Below are positions 8,321 to 16,700 of a DNA stretch of 64,000 bases, piece by piece. A model generated the notes under the pieces. That model was not told the origin of the DNA, made no database searches, and saw only the letters and a program-made list of their open reading frames with translations. Positions within the stretch are counted from its first letter, which is position 1, and every line of letters begins with the position of its first letter. Source of the stretch: Streptosporangium album (lineage in GTDB: Bacteria > Actinomycetota > Actinomycetes > Streptosporangiales > Streptosporangiaceae); assembly GCF_014203795.1 (NCBI RefSeq), contig NZ_JACHJU010000001.1, positions 1,674,001 through 1,738,000 on the forward strand, in the 5' to 3' direction. Made by a program: the position numbers and the translations under genes.

Positions 8321-8697
8321 GTGTTCTCCCACCGCGCCGCCCCTGCGGCGAAGACTCCGCGCCCCCCGGCCCCCGCCACCGCGCCGCCGGTGGCGAAGGT
8401 ATGGCCGCACGCGGTGCACACCGTGCCGAAGAAGCTGCCCAACGGCCAGAGCTTCCAGCCGGAGTTGTTCCTCGACGACGGGACGCTGCCGGCCAGGACC
8501 GGGAAGGGGAACAGCGCCGACCGGCCCGTGCTGTGGTCCTACGACCTCGCGTCCGGCACGGCCAGGAAACTGGTCGACTTCGTCCCGCCGCCCAAGACGG
8601 ACTACACCTCCCCTACATCGACTACACCACCCTGCACCTGCTCAGCTACGACCTCGGCGGCAAGCAGGTGGTCGTCAACCTCGCCGCCATCGATTGA
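8321..8697 (+). pseudogene. Frameshifted C-terminal remnant of a TolB/beta-propeller-like protein
   Basis: One frame gives an Ala/Pro-rich spacer and then VWPHAVHTVPKKLPNGQ ... LWSYDLASGTARKLVDF up to about 8606. Homologous-looking sequence continues in another frame as YIDYTTLHLLSYDLGGKQVV and stops at 8697. A frameshift near 8605-8612, next to a repeated GACTACACC, therefore splits it. The repeated WSYDL/LSYDL blade-like motifs point to a TolB-like or WD40-like propeller. The upstream two thirds of the gene are missing. Confidence 0.65.
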
Positions 8698-8728
8698 CCC
8701 GCCCGTACCGGTAGCCGGATTCTTTCGC

Positions 8729-9180
8729 TCATGCTCCGCCCCGGTGGAGGGAGTCCAGGACGGCCAGGTCGTCCTCGGAGAGGCGCAGTGCGCCGGCGGC
8801 CACGTTCGCCACCAGGTGATCCGGGTTGCCGGCACCGGCGATCGAATAGAACGGCACGAACGCGATGCCCTGCTCACCGCAGGTGCGCAGAAATGCGTCC
8901 TGCTCGGGCCGCGCGCCGATGCCGTACTGGTTCTGCACGCAGACCACTGGCGCGATGGCCCGAGCCTCAGCGAGCTGTTCGGGGTGGACGTTGGAGATGC
9001 CCAGGTGGCGGATGAGCCCGGCGTCGCGCAGGTGGGCCGGTGCGCCGAAACGCTCGGCGATCGAATCGGTTCCGAGGACGCGCAGGTTCACCACGTCGAG
9101 GTGGTCACGGCCGAGCTGACGCAGGTTCTCCTCGGCCTGGCCGCGCAGCTGCTCCGCGGTGGCATGGGGGAGCCACCTAC
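8729..9180 (-). pseudogene. Aldo/keto reductase fragment
   Basis: The minus frame from about 9180 to 8729 encodes GRWLPHATAEQLRGQAEENL, then DHLDVVNLRVLG, then LIRHLGISNVHPEQLAEARA and VCVQNQYGIGAR, and ends with LSEDDLAVLDSLHRGGA. These are the middle and C-terminal segments of an aldo/keto reductase. The N-terminus with the catalytic Asp/Tyr/Lys is gone, and the stretch after PFYSIAGAG is shortened. No start codon or ribosome site belongs to it. Its 5' edge abuts the truncated 5' edge of the plus-strand ArsR-like gene. Confidence 0.8.
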
Positions 9181-9205
9181 CCGACAGGTCAGAGATCTCG
9201 CACAG

Positions 9206-10021
9206 ATGCGGTTCGCCGTCTCACCGATGTGGGAGGCCGGGACCAGCTTCCGGCTGCTGAGATCCGGCTCCGCGCATCCCGTGCACCGGCCCTGGCTCGA
9301 GCAGGTACGGCCACGGGTGGCAGCCGCCGGGCTGGACCGGGGCTGGCTCGCCGAGCTGATCCCACCCTCGGGTTACGTTCCCGACTTCCTCAACCCGGCA
9401 CCCATCGGGCCGGCCCCCACACTGGCGGAGGAGCTGGCCGGGATCCTGGCCGCTCCCGTCGCACGGGTACGCCAGGACCTTGACCGCATGGAGCACGAGC
9501 AGGGACGTCTCGGCCCCCGATCGCGGACCCTGTCCCGGAAGACGGCGGGTGCAGGGCTGCTGCTGATTCCCTCGGCTTTCACCGGACCCGGCCCGCTCAC
9601 CCGGGTGACGCCACCGGAGCCGCCGCAACTGGCCTACCCGGCGCGCGGTGTCGGCTCGCTGCGGGAACCCCGGACCATCACCGGGACCGACGCCATCGCC
9701 GCCGTACTCGGCCGCTCGCGGACCCTGCTGCTGACCGAACTGGAGACTCCGGCCTCCACCACCGAGCTGGCCCACCGTACGGGGCTCTCCCCGGCCGGGG
9801 TGTCCCAGTACCTCACCGCGCTGCGCGACGCGGGCCTGGTCAGCGCGCACCGAGCCGGCCGCTCGGTGCTCTACGCCCGCACCTCCGTCGCCGAATACCG
9901 CCGCCTCAAAGGTGACGCTCCCGACTTCAAGCAGTTCCTTCTCGCCGACCCTGACTGGGACGATGACATCGAGTTCCCACGGAACCGGGACCTTCCCCGA
10001 GAGATCGACTTCGACTGGTAG
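9206..10021 (+). pseudogene. ArsR-type regulator (DUF5937-like) with internal deletion, fused to a probable Phd/YefM antitoxin tail
   Basis: The frame opens with DLAQMRFAVSPMWEAGTSFR, as in DUF5937 winged-helix regulators, missing only the first few residues. After RQDLDRMEHEQG it jumps to GLLLIPSAFTGPGPLT; roughly 100 residues usual at this point are absent. The DNA-binding part is present (TTELAHRTGLSPAGVSQYLT ... GRSVLYART). Normal family members stop soon after this, but here the frame continues as EYRRLKGDAPDFKQFLL ... RDLPREIDFDW, which looks like the C-terminus of a Phd/YefM antitoxin. I read it as a deletion chimera. DNA binding could survive. The antitoxin assignment is the least certain part. 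Confidence 0.6.
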
Positions 10022-10109
10022 CAGGCGATGAGCCCGGCGATCCTGCGGCTCTCCTCCAGCGGGTCCGGTAGGACCAGGCCAGGTCCGCGTGGCCGTTCAC
10101 CAACGAGAC

Positions 10110-10124
10110 GATTGAGTCCAAGGG
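10110..10124 (+). repeat. Left terminal inverted repeat of the IS982-type element
   Basis: GATTGAGTCCAAGGG, exact complement of 11093-11107. Confidence 0.85.
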
Positions 10125-10165
10125 ATCGCCTGCGAAAATAGGGCGAGGGCGTTCAAGATCCGTTT

Positions 10166-11080
10166 GTGACGACAGAACTGAACACCCTCGCAACCGCACT
10201 CTATGTCAAGATCGACGACGCGGTGAAGGCATCGCCGGACCTGCTGCCATGGCGGCCGAAAACGGGGATCGCACCCGCCCTCAGCGACGCCGAACTCGTG
10301 ACACTGGCGGTGATGTCGGCTCTGCTGGGCTTCACCTCCGAGCGGCGCTGGGTGCGCTATGCCCACACCGAACTGAGGGACATGTTTCCTTACCTGCCCG
10401 GGCAGTCCGGGTACGGAAAGCGGCTACGCAAAGCGTCCGGCCTGGTCCTGCACATGATCAGGATGCTGGCCGCCGACACCTCGCTGTGGAGCGACGACGT
10501 GTGGCTGGTCGACTCCACGCCGGTGGAGTGCGGCCGATCCCGGGAGACGGCCAAGCGCAGCGATCTGGCCGGGTGGGCGCAGTACGGCTACTGCGCGTCC
10601 CACTCGCGGTACTTCTGGGGATTGCGGCTGCACCTGTTGTGCACCCTGGGCGGGCTGCCGATGGCGTTCGCGCTCACCGGCGCCAAGGCCGACGAGCGCG
10701 AGACCCTGCTCGGGATGCTGGATTCGGCACCCGAGATGGTGGCCGCCCGTCCCGGTCAGACGATCATCGCGGACAAGAACTACTACGGCCGCGCCTTCGA
10801 GCAGGCCCTCACCGAGCGTGACCTGAGGCTGCTGCGCCCAGCCCGCAAGGGTGAGCCCGAGCGGGCCGGAGCACGCTTGTTCAAGCCGTTGCGGCAGACC
10901 ATCGAGTCGATCAACCAGACCTTCAAGGGCCAGCTCGACCTGGAACGACACGGTGCCCGTACTCCTGCTGGCGTCATCATCCGCGTACTGACACGGATCC
11001 TGGCACTGACCGCCGCAATCTGGCACAACGACAAGACTGGACAACCGATCAAGCGATCCCTGATCGCCTACGACCACTAA
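10166..11080 (+). CDS. IS982 family transposase
   Basis: 304 residues, GTG start 41 bp inside the left repeat. IS982 signatures include the N-terminal TELNTLATALYVKIDD, SDAELVTLAVMSALLG, the DDE-type segments VWLVDSTPVECG and IIADKNYYGRAF, and a late RQTIESINQTFKGQLDLE carrying the third acidic position. Length is normal for the family and no stop or frameshift is visible. Confidence 0.93.
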   Translation: MTTELNTLATALYVKIDDAVKASPDLLPWRPKTGIAPALSDAELVTLAVMSALLGFTSERRWVRYAHTELRDMFPYLPGQSGYGKRLRKASGLVLHMIRMLAADTSLWSDDVWLVDSTPVECGRSRETAKRSDLAGWAQYGYCASHSRYFWGLRLHLLCTLGGLPMAFALTGAKADERETLLGMLDSAPEMVAARPGQTIIADKNYYGRAFEQALTERDLRLLRPARKGEPERAGARLFKPLRQTIESINQTFKGQLDLERHGARTPAGVIIRVLTRILALTAAIWHNDKTGQPIKRSLIAYDH

Positions 11081-11092
11081 CTGTGACCGAAG

Positions 11093-11107
11093 CCCTTGGA
11101 CTCAATC
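11093..11107 (-). repeat. Right terminal inverted repeat of the IS982-type element
   Basis: Exact reverse complement of 10110-10124; begins 12 bp after the transposase stop. Confidence 0.85.
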
Positions 11108-11252
11108 ATCGAGTATTCGGCCGTCCCCTTGTAACCGCCCTGGCCCCGGTCTGCCGCGCGCTCCTGGGAAGAAGCGCGAAGGCCGGCTCCGAACGGAGGC
11201 AGTAGGCCGCATTCACCGCATTCGCGAACCGTTACGACGGCGGAAAAGGCGC

Positions 11253-11302
11253 GGCCCCTCCCGAACGACCGGAGCAAGCTCAAGGTCTGTCCGGGAGGGG
11301 CC
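11253..11302 (-). terminator. Hairpin downstream of the PhoX-like gene
   Basis: GGCCCCTCCCG (11253-11263) pairs exactly with CGGGAGGGGCC (11292-11302) across a 28-nt loop, about 55 bp beyond the stop of the minus-strand PhoX-like gene. Between here and the IS end (11108-11252) I see only a short stretch on the minus strand (GGYKGTAEYSM) that may be gene debris. Confidence 0.55.
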
Positions 11303-11357
11303 CACCTCCCCCTCGCGCGGGCCGTATGGGACGGCGGCACAGGGAAAGCTGCGGGTG

Positions 11358-12956
11358 TCAGCCCTTGTCGGTGTAGACCTGGCCCCACGACCCCACGTTC
11401 AGCTGGAGCAGCTGGCCGCGCTCGCCGTACTCCTCCACCGTTCCCTGACCGGTTCCGGTGGGCAGGCCCTTCTTGGTGTGGACCTGGGCGACGAGCAGGA
11501 AGGAGTGCGGAGCCCGCGGGTCGGGGATGATTCCGCTGGACTCCTCGTCCTGGGTCAGGAAGGAGGCGGGGTCGGCGGTGGGGGCGAACTGCGCGGGGTC
11601 GAACTGCGCGACCACGCCACGCGCGCCGTCGGCGATCCGGTAGGCCAGGACCCGCGCGACGTGCGCGTTGTTGCCCGGGTCCTCCTGGATGAGCAGGTTG
11701 CCCTGCTGGTCGATCGTGATGTTGTCGGGCATGTTCAGGTACGGCGACTCGCTGCCGTCGAGCAGCAGGGTGAGGGTGCCGCCCCGCTCCGGGTGCTCGA
11801 TGTCGGCGAACCGCAGCCGCCACAGGCCACCGCCGTCACGGGAGACGCCGGGCTCGGCGGGGTTCGGGGTGGTGCCGCCGCCCGAGGTGGTCGTGAAGTA
11901 GAAGTCGTTCGGGTGGCGCGGGTCGAAGGCGCCGTCCTCGACCCTGGTGAGGGTGAGGCCCGACTTCGCCGCCTCGGCGTTCTGCTGCTTGCCGTTCACG
12001 GCCGAGTCGATCTCGTTGAACCCGACCTTGACGGGCTTGCCCTTGCCGTACGCGGCGCGGAACTGCGCGTCGGTGGCGGCGGCGTGGCCGGCGACGTCGA
12101 GCACGTTCAGCGTGCCGTTGGTCAGGCCGGCCTTCTCGACCGCCGAACCCTTGGACTGCTTGCGCCCGGTGTAGATCCACAGCTGGCCGGAGCCGTCGTC
12201 CTCCGTCCCCACGACGAGGGTCGTGTCGCTCTTGTTGGCTGCGGCGAGGGTGTTCTCCCAGGAGTGCAGGCCCAGGCGCGGAAGCTGGGTGGCGACGCCG
12301 TCGTCGGTGACGCCGAAGACACGGCCCTCGTCGCCGTTCTCCTCGTTGGCGAAGTAGATACGACCGTCGTAGCCGTTACCGGTCGGAGTGCCGCCGAACA
12401 GGCCGGCCGGGGCGAGGTAGCCGGAGCAGAACCTGGCGAAGGCCGCGAGGTGCGTGCCGGAAGCCGCTCCCTGCGGCGCCACGGGAGCGTTCGCCCAGGT
12501 CCGCTGCGCGTAGTCCCAGTAGCGCACGGAGGTGATGAGATCCGACGCGCTCTTGACCTTCCCCGTCCGAGCGTCGATCTCGAGCTTCGCGACGAAGGAA
12601 CCCTTCTGGCCATGCGCGCGTACGATCCCCGACGTCGCGCCCAGCTCGTGGTTCATGTACAGCCCGAGGTCCTGGCCGTCGGAGTAGGCGCCCAGGCCGT
12701 CAGGGATGCCCACCATCCGTCCGCCGTCCTCGGCGGGCTTGTCACCGACGGTGAACAGAGAGGTGACGCCGACGTTCTTGGCGACGGGCAGGACGTACGG
12801 AGCCACCGCGGTCGAGGGGCCGGTCGAAACGGACGGCTGAGGGGCTGCGACGGCGGCCCCCGATGCCGCCAGCGAGGCGATGACAGCCGTCGCGCCCACA
12901 ACGGTGATGCGCAGTGTAGGAGACTGCACGAGCTTCCTCCGGTTTTCGTGTCTCAT
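11358..12956 (-). CDS. Secreted PhoX-like (DUF839) phosphatase family protein
   Basis: 532 residues with a signal peptide of about 38 residues (RKLVQSPTLR, hydrophobic core, AGAAVAAPQ). The mature part has the DUF839/PhoX pattern: GIPDGLGAY, LGLYMNHELGAT, RIYFANEENGDEGRVFGV, SWENTLAAANKSDTTLVVGTED, GSGQLWIYTG and LNMPDNITIDQQGNLLIQED. Acidic and Asn residues in MNHE, EEN and PDN would form the Ca/Fe site of PhoX phosphatases. It is divergent from a phytase-like secreted protein, so both may serve phosphate scavenging. Some DUF839 members have no demonstrated phosphatase activity. Confidence 0.85.
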   Translation of the reverse strand: MRHENRRKLVQSPTLRITVVGATAVIASLAASGAAVAAPQPSVSTGPSTAVAPYVLPVAKNVGVTSLFTVGDKPAEDGGRMVGIPDGLGAYSDGQDLGLYMNHELGATSGIVRAHGQKGSFVAKLEIDARTGKVKSASDLITSVRYWDYAQRTWANAPVAPQGAASGTHLAAFARFCSGYLAPAGLFGGTPTGNGYDGRIYFANEENGDEGRVFGVTDDGVATQLPRLGLHSWENTLAAANKSDTTLVVGTEDDGSGQLWIYTGRKQSKGSAVEKAGLTNGTLNVLDVAGHAAATDAQFRAAYGKGKPVKVGFNEIDSAVNGKQQNAEAAKSGLTLTRVEDGAFDPRHPNDFYFTTTSGGGTTPNPAEPGVSRDGGGLWRLRFADIEHPERGGTLTLLLDGSESPYLNMPDNITIDQQGNLLIQEDPGNNAHVARVLAYRIADGARGVVAQFDPAQFAPTADPASFLTQDEESSGIIPDPRAPHSFLLVAQVHTKKGLPTGTGQGTVEEYGERGQLLQLNVGSWGQVYTDKG

Positions 12957-13293
12957 GGCCTATTTTGAGGCCGATGTGACTTTAGGGATGCCAGAAACGG
13001 CATTCCTGAACTTCCGAGGGTGGGCGGGTGAACACCCTTCGAACACGTGCGTGCGCCGCGCCCGGAGGGCGGGGTGAGCCTCCACGCCGGGACGGCGTCG
13101 CGAACCGGCTCCGAAGCACCCCGTGACCATCCCACCGATGGACAGATCTCGTCGCCGTTCCCCCGGACGCCGTCGGCATTTCGCCCACACTACGTCTGCT
13201 CGCCATCCGGCCCGCGACGGCAGTTAACGATCGGCCGATTTGATCCAGCGGACACACGCCTCATTGATGACGATTCAACCCTTTGGGGGAAAT
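12957..13293. promoter_or_regulatory. Divergent promoter region between PhoX-like and phytase-like genes
   Basis: 337 bp without a gene. The minus strand at 13026-13037 reads GGGTGTTCACCC, which contains GTTCACC, the core of the Streptomyces PHO box, but only one unit is visible where PhoP sites normally need two direct repeats. No other clear site seen. Confidence 0.35.
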
Positions 13294-14538
13294 ATGCGGT
13301 ATCGCCCACTCGCTCTCCTGGCCGCCGCAGTGATCGCGCTGGTCGGCTCGCCCGCGCTCGCCGCGGTTCAGGCCCAGTCCCCCGCCGGCGACCCCGCCGA
13401 CGCGACCCTGCTGGCCCGTGCCACGCTCCCCGCCTACACGCTGGCCCCCGGCCCGGCCACCGGCGCCTTCAGCGACCCCAACAACGGCATGACCCCGCCC
13501 TACCCCAGCCAGGTCGTCATGGGCATCTCCTCCGTGCTCCCCGCCGACAACGGCTCCTACTGGGCCATGCCGGACAACGGGTTCGGCACGAAGGGCAACT
13601 CGGTCGACTTCCTGCTGCGGCTGTACCACTTCACGCCGCGCTGGGAGACGGCACGCGGTGGCGCCGGAACCGTCGACGTGGGCCGCTTCATCTCGCTCCG
13701 CGACCCGGACCACAAGATTCCCTTCCCGATCGTCAACGACGGCACCGCGGACCGGCTGCTCACCGGCGGCGACTTCGACGTCGAGTCGGCGACCCGGGTG
13801 CCCGACGGGTCGATGTGGATCGGCGACGAGTTCGGCCCGTTCCTCCTGCACTTCGACCGCACCGGAAAGCTGCTCCAGGCGCCGGTCGCCCACCCCACGC
13901 TCAGGGCCCCGCAGAACCCGAACCCGGCGAACGGCGAGACGCCGACGGTGGCGAGCAGCCGCGGTTACGAGGCCCTCGCCTCCTCCCCCGACGGGCGCTA
14001 CCTCTACCCCGCGGTGGAAGGGGCGCTGACCGGTGACGACAACCGGTTCCGGCGCTACATCCACGAGTTCGACACCCGCGCGAACCGCTACACCGGCCGC
14101 ACCTGGCAGTACCGGACTGACGGCGAGGACTACCGCATCGCCGACATGCAGTCCCTCGACGCCAACCGGGCCATCCTGATCGAGCGGGAGGACGACGAGG
14201 GCCCGTCCGCCACCTTCAAGCGCGTCTACCTCATCGACCGGCGCCACGTCGACGCAGACGGCTTCCTCGTCAAGACCGAGGTCGCCGACCTGCTGAACCT
14301 GCGCAACCCCGCCCTCGTCGGTTCGCACGACCCGGCCGGAGGCTACGGTCTCGGCAACCCCTTCAAATTCCCCCTCCAGTCCGTGGAGGCGCTCCTCCCC
14401 CTGCCGGGAAACCGGATCCTCGTCATGCAGGACAACAACTTCCCGGACAGCACCGGTCGCGTTCCCGGCAAGACGGACGCCACCGAGATGATCGTCATCG
14501 GCCTCCGCAAGGTCGGGAACGGGAGCGCACAGGACTGA
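13294..14538 (+). CDS. Secreted esterase-like/phytase-like beta-propeller protein
   Basis: 414 residues from an ATG at 13294 preceded by GGGGGA. The signal peptide covers about residues 1-25 (RYRPLALLAAAVIALVGSPALA). The body matches the phytase-like family (PF13449 type): YWAMPDNGFGTKGNS, DVESATRVPDGSMWIGDEFG, SRGYEALASSPDGRYLY, IADMQSLDANRAILIERED and SVEALLPLPGNRILVMQDNNFP. These are blades of a metal-binding propeller that acts on phosphate or phosphonate esters. Family function is only partly established. It shares a promoter region with the PhoX-like gene, which suggests joint induction by phosphate limitation. Confidence 0.8.
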   Translation: MRYRPLALLAAAVIALVGSPALAAVQAQSPAGDPADATLLARATLPAYTLAPGPATGAFSDPNNGMTPPYPSQVVMGISSVLPADNGSYWAMPDNGFGTKGNSVDFLLRLYHFTPRWETARGGAGTVDVGRFISLRDPDHKIPFPIVNDGTADRLLTGGDFDVESATRVPDGSMWIGDEFGPFLLHFDRTGKLLQAPVAHPTLRAPQNPNPANGETPTVASSRGYEALASSPDGRYLYPAVEGALTGDDNRFRRYIHEFDTRANRYTGRTWQYRTDGEDYRIADMQSLDANRAILIEREDDEGPSATFKRVYLIDRRHVDADGFLVKTEVADLLNLRNPALVGSHDPAGGYGLGNPFKFPLQSVEALLPLPGNRILVMQDNNFPDSTGRVPGKTDATEMIVIGLRKVGNGSAQD

Positions 14539-14691
14539 CTCCCCGGCCGGGAGTGACCGGCCTCAGCCGTCGCCCACGGCAGCGGGCGGCCGGGACGCCT
14601 CCTTCCAGATGACCTGCGGGAGGGCGTGCCCCGGCCGCCCCATCAAGGCGCCCACCGCCTCATCGGCCGCCCCGTCAGGGCGTCCACCGGT

Positions 14692-15216
14692 TCAGATGGC
14701 GAGAACGGTCAGCGCGGCTTCCACGGCGGCGGCCTTGACCTCCTCGAACGGAAGGATGGCGTGCTCCACCACGCAGTCCGACATGCCGCCGAGCGCCACG
14801 GTCGCGTGGATCTGCGCGACCGTGGTGGGAGTGGGGCCGAGCAGGAGCGTGGTCAGCCGCTTGCGCCACTCCCACATCCGGTCCATCAGATTGAGCTCGA
14901 CCAGCACGGCGGGCGTGTGCAGCACCGCCACGATCACCTCCCGGTGCCGCCAGATGAGGTCGAAGTAGTCTTCGAGCAGCCGCCGCACGTCTCCGGGCTC
15001 ACGCCCGGCCACGAACGCCTCCAGGTCGTCCATGAGCGGCTGGATGATGCTCCTGACCAGGTCGTCCCTCGAATCGAAGTGGTAGTAGAGGGCCGGTTTG
15101 GTGATGCCGAGCCGGTCGGAGATCTGCTTCAGGCTGGTGTTCTGCACGCCCTGCTCCAGGAAGAGCTCGCGTGCGACCGCCTGGATGCGTGTCCTGGTGT
15201 CCGAGGGCTTCACCAT
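14692..15216 (-). CDS. TetR family repressor of the adjacent FAD monooxygenase
   Basis: 174 residues. The helix-turn-helix is at about residues 20-52 (LFLEQGVQNTSLKQISDRLG, TKPALYYHF). The C-terminal ligand domain is of the type with WEWRKRLTTLLLG. It is divergently transcribed from an FAD monooxygenase over a 114-bp region holding three near-identical 18-bp palindromes, one of them 18 bp upstream of its own start. It very likely represses both itself and the monooxygenase and is released by the drug or aromatic substrate of that enzyme. Confidence 0.9.
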   Translation of the reverse strand: MVKPSDTRTRIQAVARELFLEQGVQNTSLKQISDRLGITKPALYYHFDSRDDLVRSIIQPLMDDLEAFVAGREPGDVRRLLEDYFDLIWRHREVIVAVLHTPAVLVELNLMDRMWEWRKRLTTLLLGPTPTTVAQIHATVALGGMSDCVVEHAILPFEEVKAAAVEAALTVLAI

Positions 15217-15233
15217 GGGGCCAAGCGTAGCGC

Positions 15234-15319
15234 TTACCTATCGTTAAGTAACTCCTTGCGTCCCGCCATGAACCATGCTTACCTATCGTTGAGTAAGTAA
15301 TTTACCTTCCGTTAGGTAA
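15234..15319. promoter_or_regulatory. Three TetR operators between tetR and the FAD monooxygenase
   Basis: Three 18-bp palindromes: TTACCTATCGTTAAGTAA (15234-15251), TTACCTATCGTTGAGTAA (15279-15296) and TTACCTTCCGTTAGGTAA (15302-15319). Consensus TTACCTnnCGTTnnGTAA. The third ends 11 bp before the monooxygenase ATG, overlapping its ribosome-binding region; the first lies by the tetR start. Centre-to-centre distances are 45 and 23 bp. Confidence 0.85.
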
Positions 15320-15330
15320 GGAGACGGCAC

Positions 15331-16578
15331 ATGCGGATCCTCATCTCCGGCGCCAGCGTCGCCGGCCCCGTCCTGGCCTACTGGCTCAACAGGTACGGCT
15401 TCGCCGTCACCGTGGTCGAGCGGGCCCCGGCGCTGCGCAAGGCGGGCGGACACGCGGTCGACCTGTTCCACCCGGCCATGGACATCGTCGACAAGATGGG
15501 CCTGATCACACCGGTCCAGGCCAAGAGGACCGGCACCGAGTGGCTCGCGTTCCGCTCGGAGAACAGCGATCACCTGCACGAACTGGAGATCGGCAGGCTG
15601 ATGAGCGTCGTGTCCGACCGGCACGTCGAGATCATGCGGGACGACCTGGGCGAGATCCTCTACGAAGCCACCCGGCACGACGTGGAATACCTCTTCGGCG
15701 ACTCCATCGCCGCCATGGCCGAGAGCGCCGACGGCGTCGACGTCACCTTCGAGCAGGGGCCCGCCCGCAGGTTCGACCTGGTGATCGGGGCCGACGGACT
15801 GCACTCCAACGTCCGGCGCCTGGTCTTCGGCGAGGAGTCGCGCTTCTCCACCTGGATCGGCGCCTACCTGGCGGTCATGTCGATACCCAACTACCTGGGC
15901 CTGCGGGACCGCATGGACGGGATCACGGGCGTGAACAGGATGGTGGGGGTGTACGGCGGGGCGCACATGGACGACGCCCGCGCGGTCTTCATGTTCCGCC
16001 CCGCCGCCGAGCTCGGCTACCACCACCGGGACGTCGACCGCCAGAAGGAGCTGCTGCGCCGGCAGTTCGCCGGGATGGGCTGGGAGGTGCCCCGCCTGCT
16101 GGGCGAGGAGCTGGACCGCGCCTCGACGTTCTACTTCGACTCCATCACCCAGCTGCGCATGGACACCTGGTCTCGGGGACGGGTGAGCCTGGTCGGCGAC
16201 GCCGGCTACTGCCCGGGCCCCGCGGTCGGCGGCAGCACCAGCCTGGCCGTCGTGGGCGCCTACGTCCTGGCCGGTGAGCTGGCCGAGGTCCGCGGCGACC
16301 ACACGCGGGCGTTCCCGGCCTACGAGCGGGAGATCGGCGACTACGTACGGCGCAGCCGTACCTTCGCCGTCGGCGCCGCCAAACGGCTCATCCCCGACAC
16401 CCGCCTGGGCGTCTGGGGCCTGATCCAGGCGGTGCGGCTGATCAACCATGTCCCCACGCCGATCGCCCGAACCCTGGCCGATTTCGGCGGCAGGGGCCTG
16501 CGGCTGCACGACGAGATCACGCTGAAGGACTATCCGCAGGGACCTGTCATGAGGAGCGTCACGACGCCTGACCTCTGA
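15331..16578 (+). CDS. FAD-dependent monooxygenase (PHBH/TetX-like)
   Basis: 415 residues. The N-terminal FAD-binding beta-alpha-beta is ILISGASVAGPVLAYWL, with an Ala where the third Gly usually lies. The middle motif is DLVIGADGLHSNVRRLVF (DG motif), and the late FAD ribityl motif is VSLVGDAGYCPGPAVGGST. These class A flavoprotein monooxygenases hydroxylate aromatic compounds, and several (TetX, Rox) inactivate antibiotics. The dedicated TetR with three operators favours an inducible detoxification role. The substrate is unknown. Confidence 0.87.
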   Translation: MRILISGASVAGPVLAYWLNRYGFAVTVVERAPALRKAGGHAVDLFHPAMDIVDKMGLITPVQAKRTGTEWLAFRSENSDHLHELEIGRLMSVVSDRHVEIMRDDLGEILYEATRHDVEYLFGDSIAAMAESADGVDVTFEQGPARRFDLVIGADGLHSNVRRLVFGEESRFSTWIGAYLAVMSIPNYLGLRDRMDGITGVNRMVGVYGGAHMDDARAVFMFRPAAELGYHHRDVDRQKELLRRQFAGMGWEVPRLLGEELDRASTFYFDSITQLRMDTWSRGRVSLVGDAGYCPGPAVGGSTSLAVVGAYVLAGELAEVRGDHTRAFPAYEREIGDYVRRSRTFAVGAAKRLIPDTRLGVWGLIQAVRLINHVPTPIARTLADFGGRGLRLHDEITLKDYPQGPVMRSVTTPDL

Positions 16579-16700
16579 CCTTCCGGACCGTTGACGACCG
16601 GATGGATCATCGCCCCAAAATGAGTGGACAGCCGGCGCTCCGGCCGGTGGGATGAGACGCCGGCGCCCAATCGGATCAGTCCCCGCCGAGGAGATGTTCG

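Larger units (their letters stand above)
10110..11107 (+). mobile_element. Complete IS982-family insertion sequence
   Basis: A 998-bp element bounded by perfect 15-bp terminal inverted repeats (GATTGAGTCCAAGGG at 10110-10124 and its complement at 11093-11107) around one transposase gene. The terminal repeats and reading frame are intact, so it could be active. I see no obvious target-site duplication: flanks are ...CGAGAC on the left and ATCGAG... on the right. The neighbouring DNA may have recombined after insertion. Confidence 0.88.

Noticed and set aside
13026..13037. Possible PHO box before the PhoX-like gene
   Set aside because: Only one GTTCACC core is present, whereas PhoP sites need at least two direct repeats; kept only as a note in the intergenic entry.
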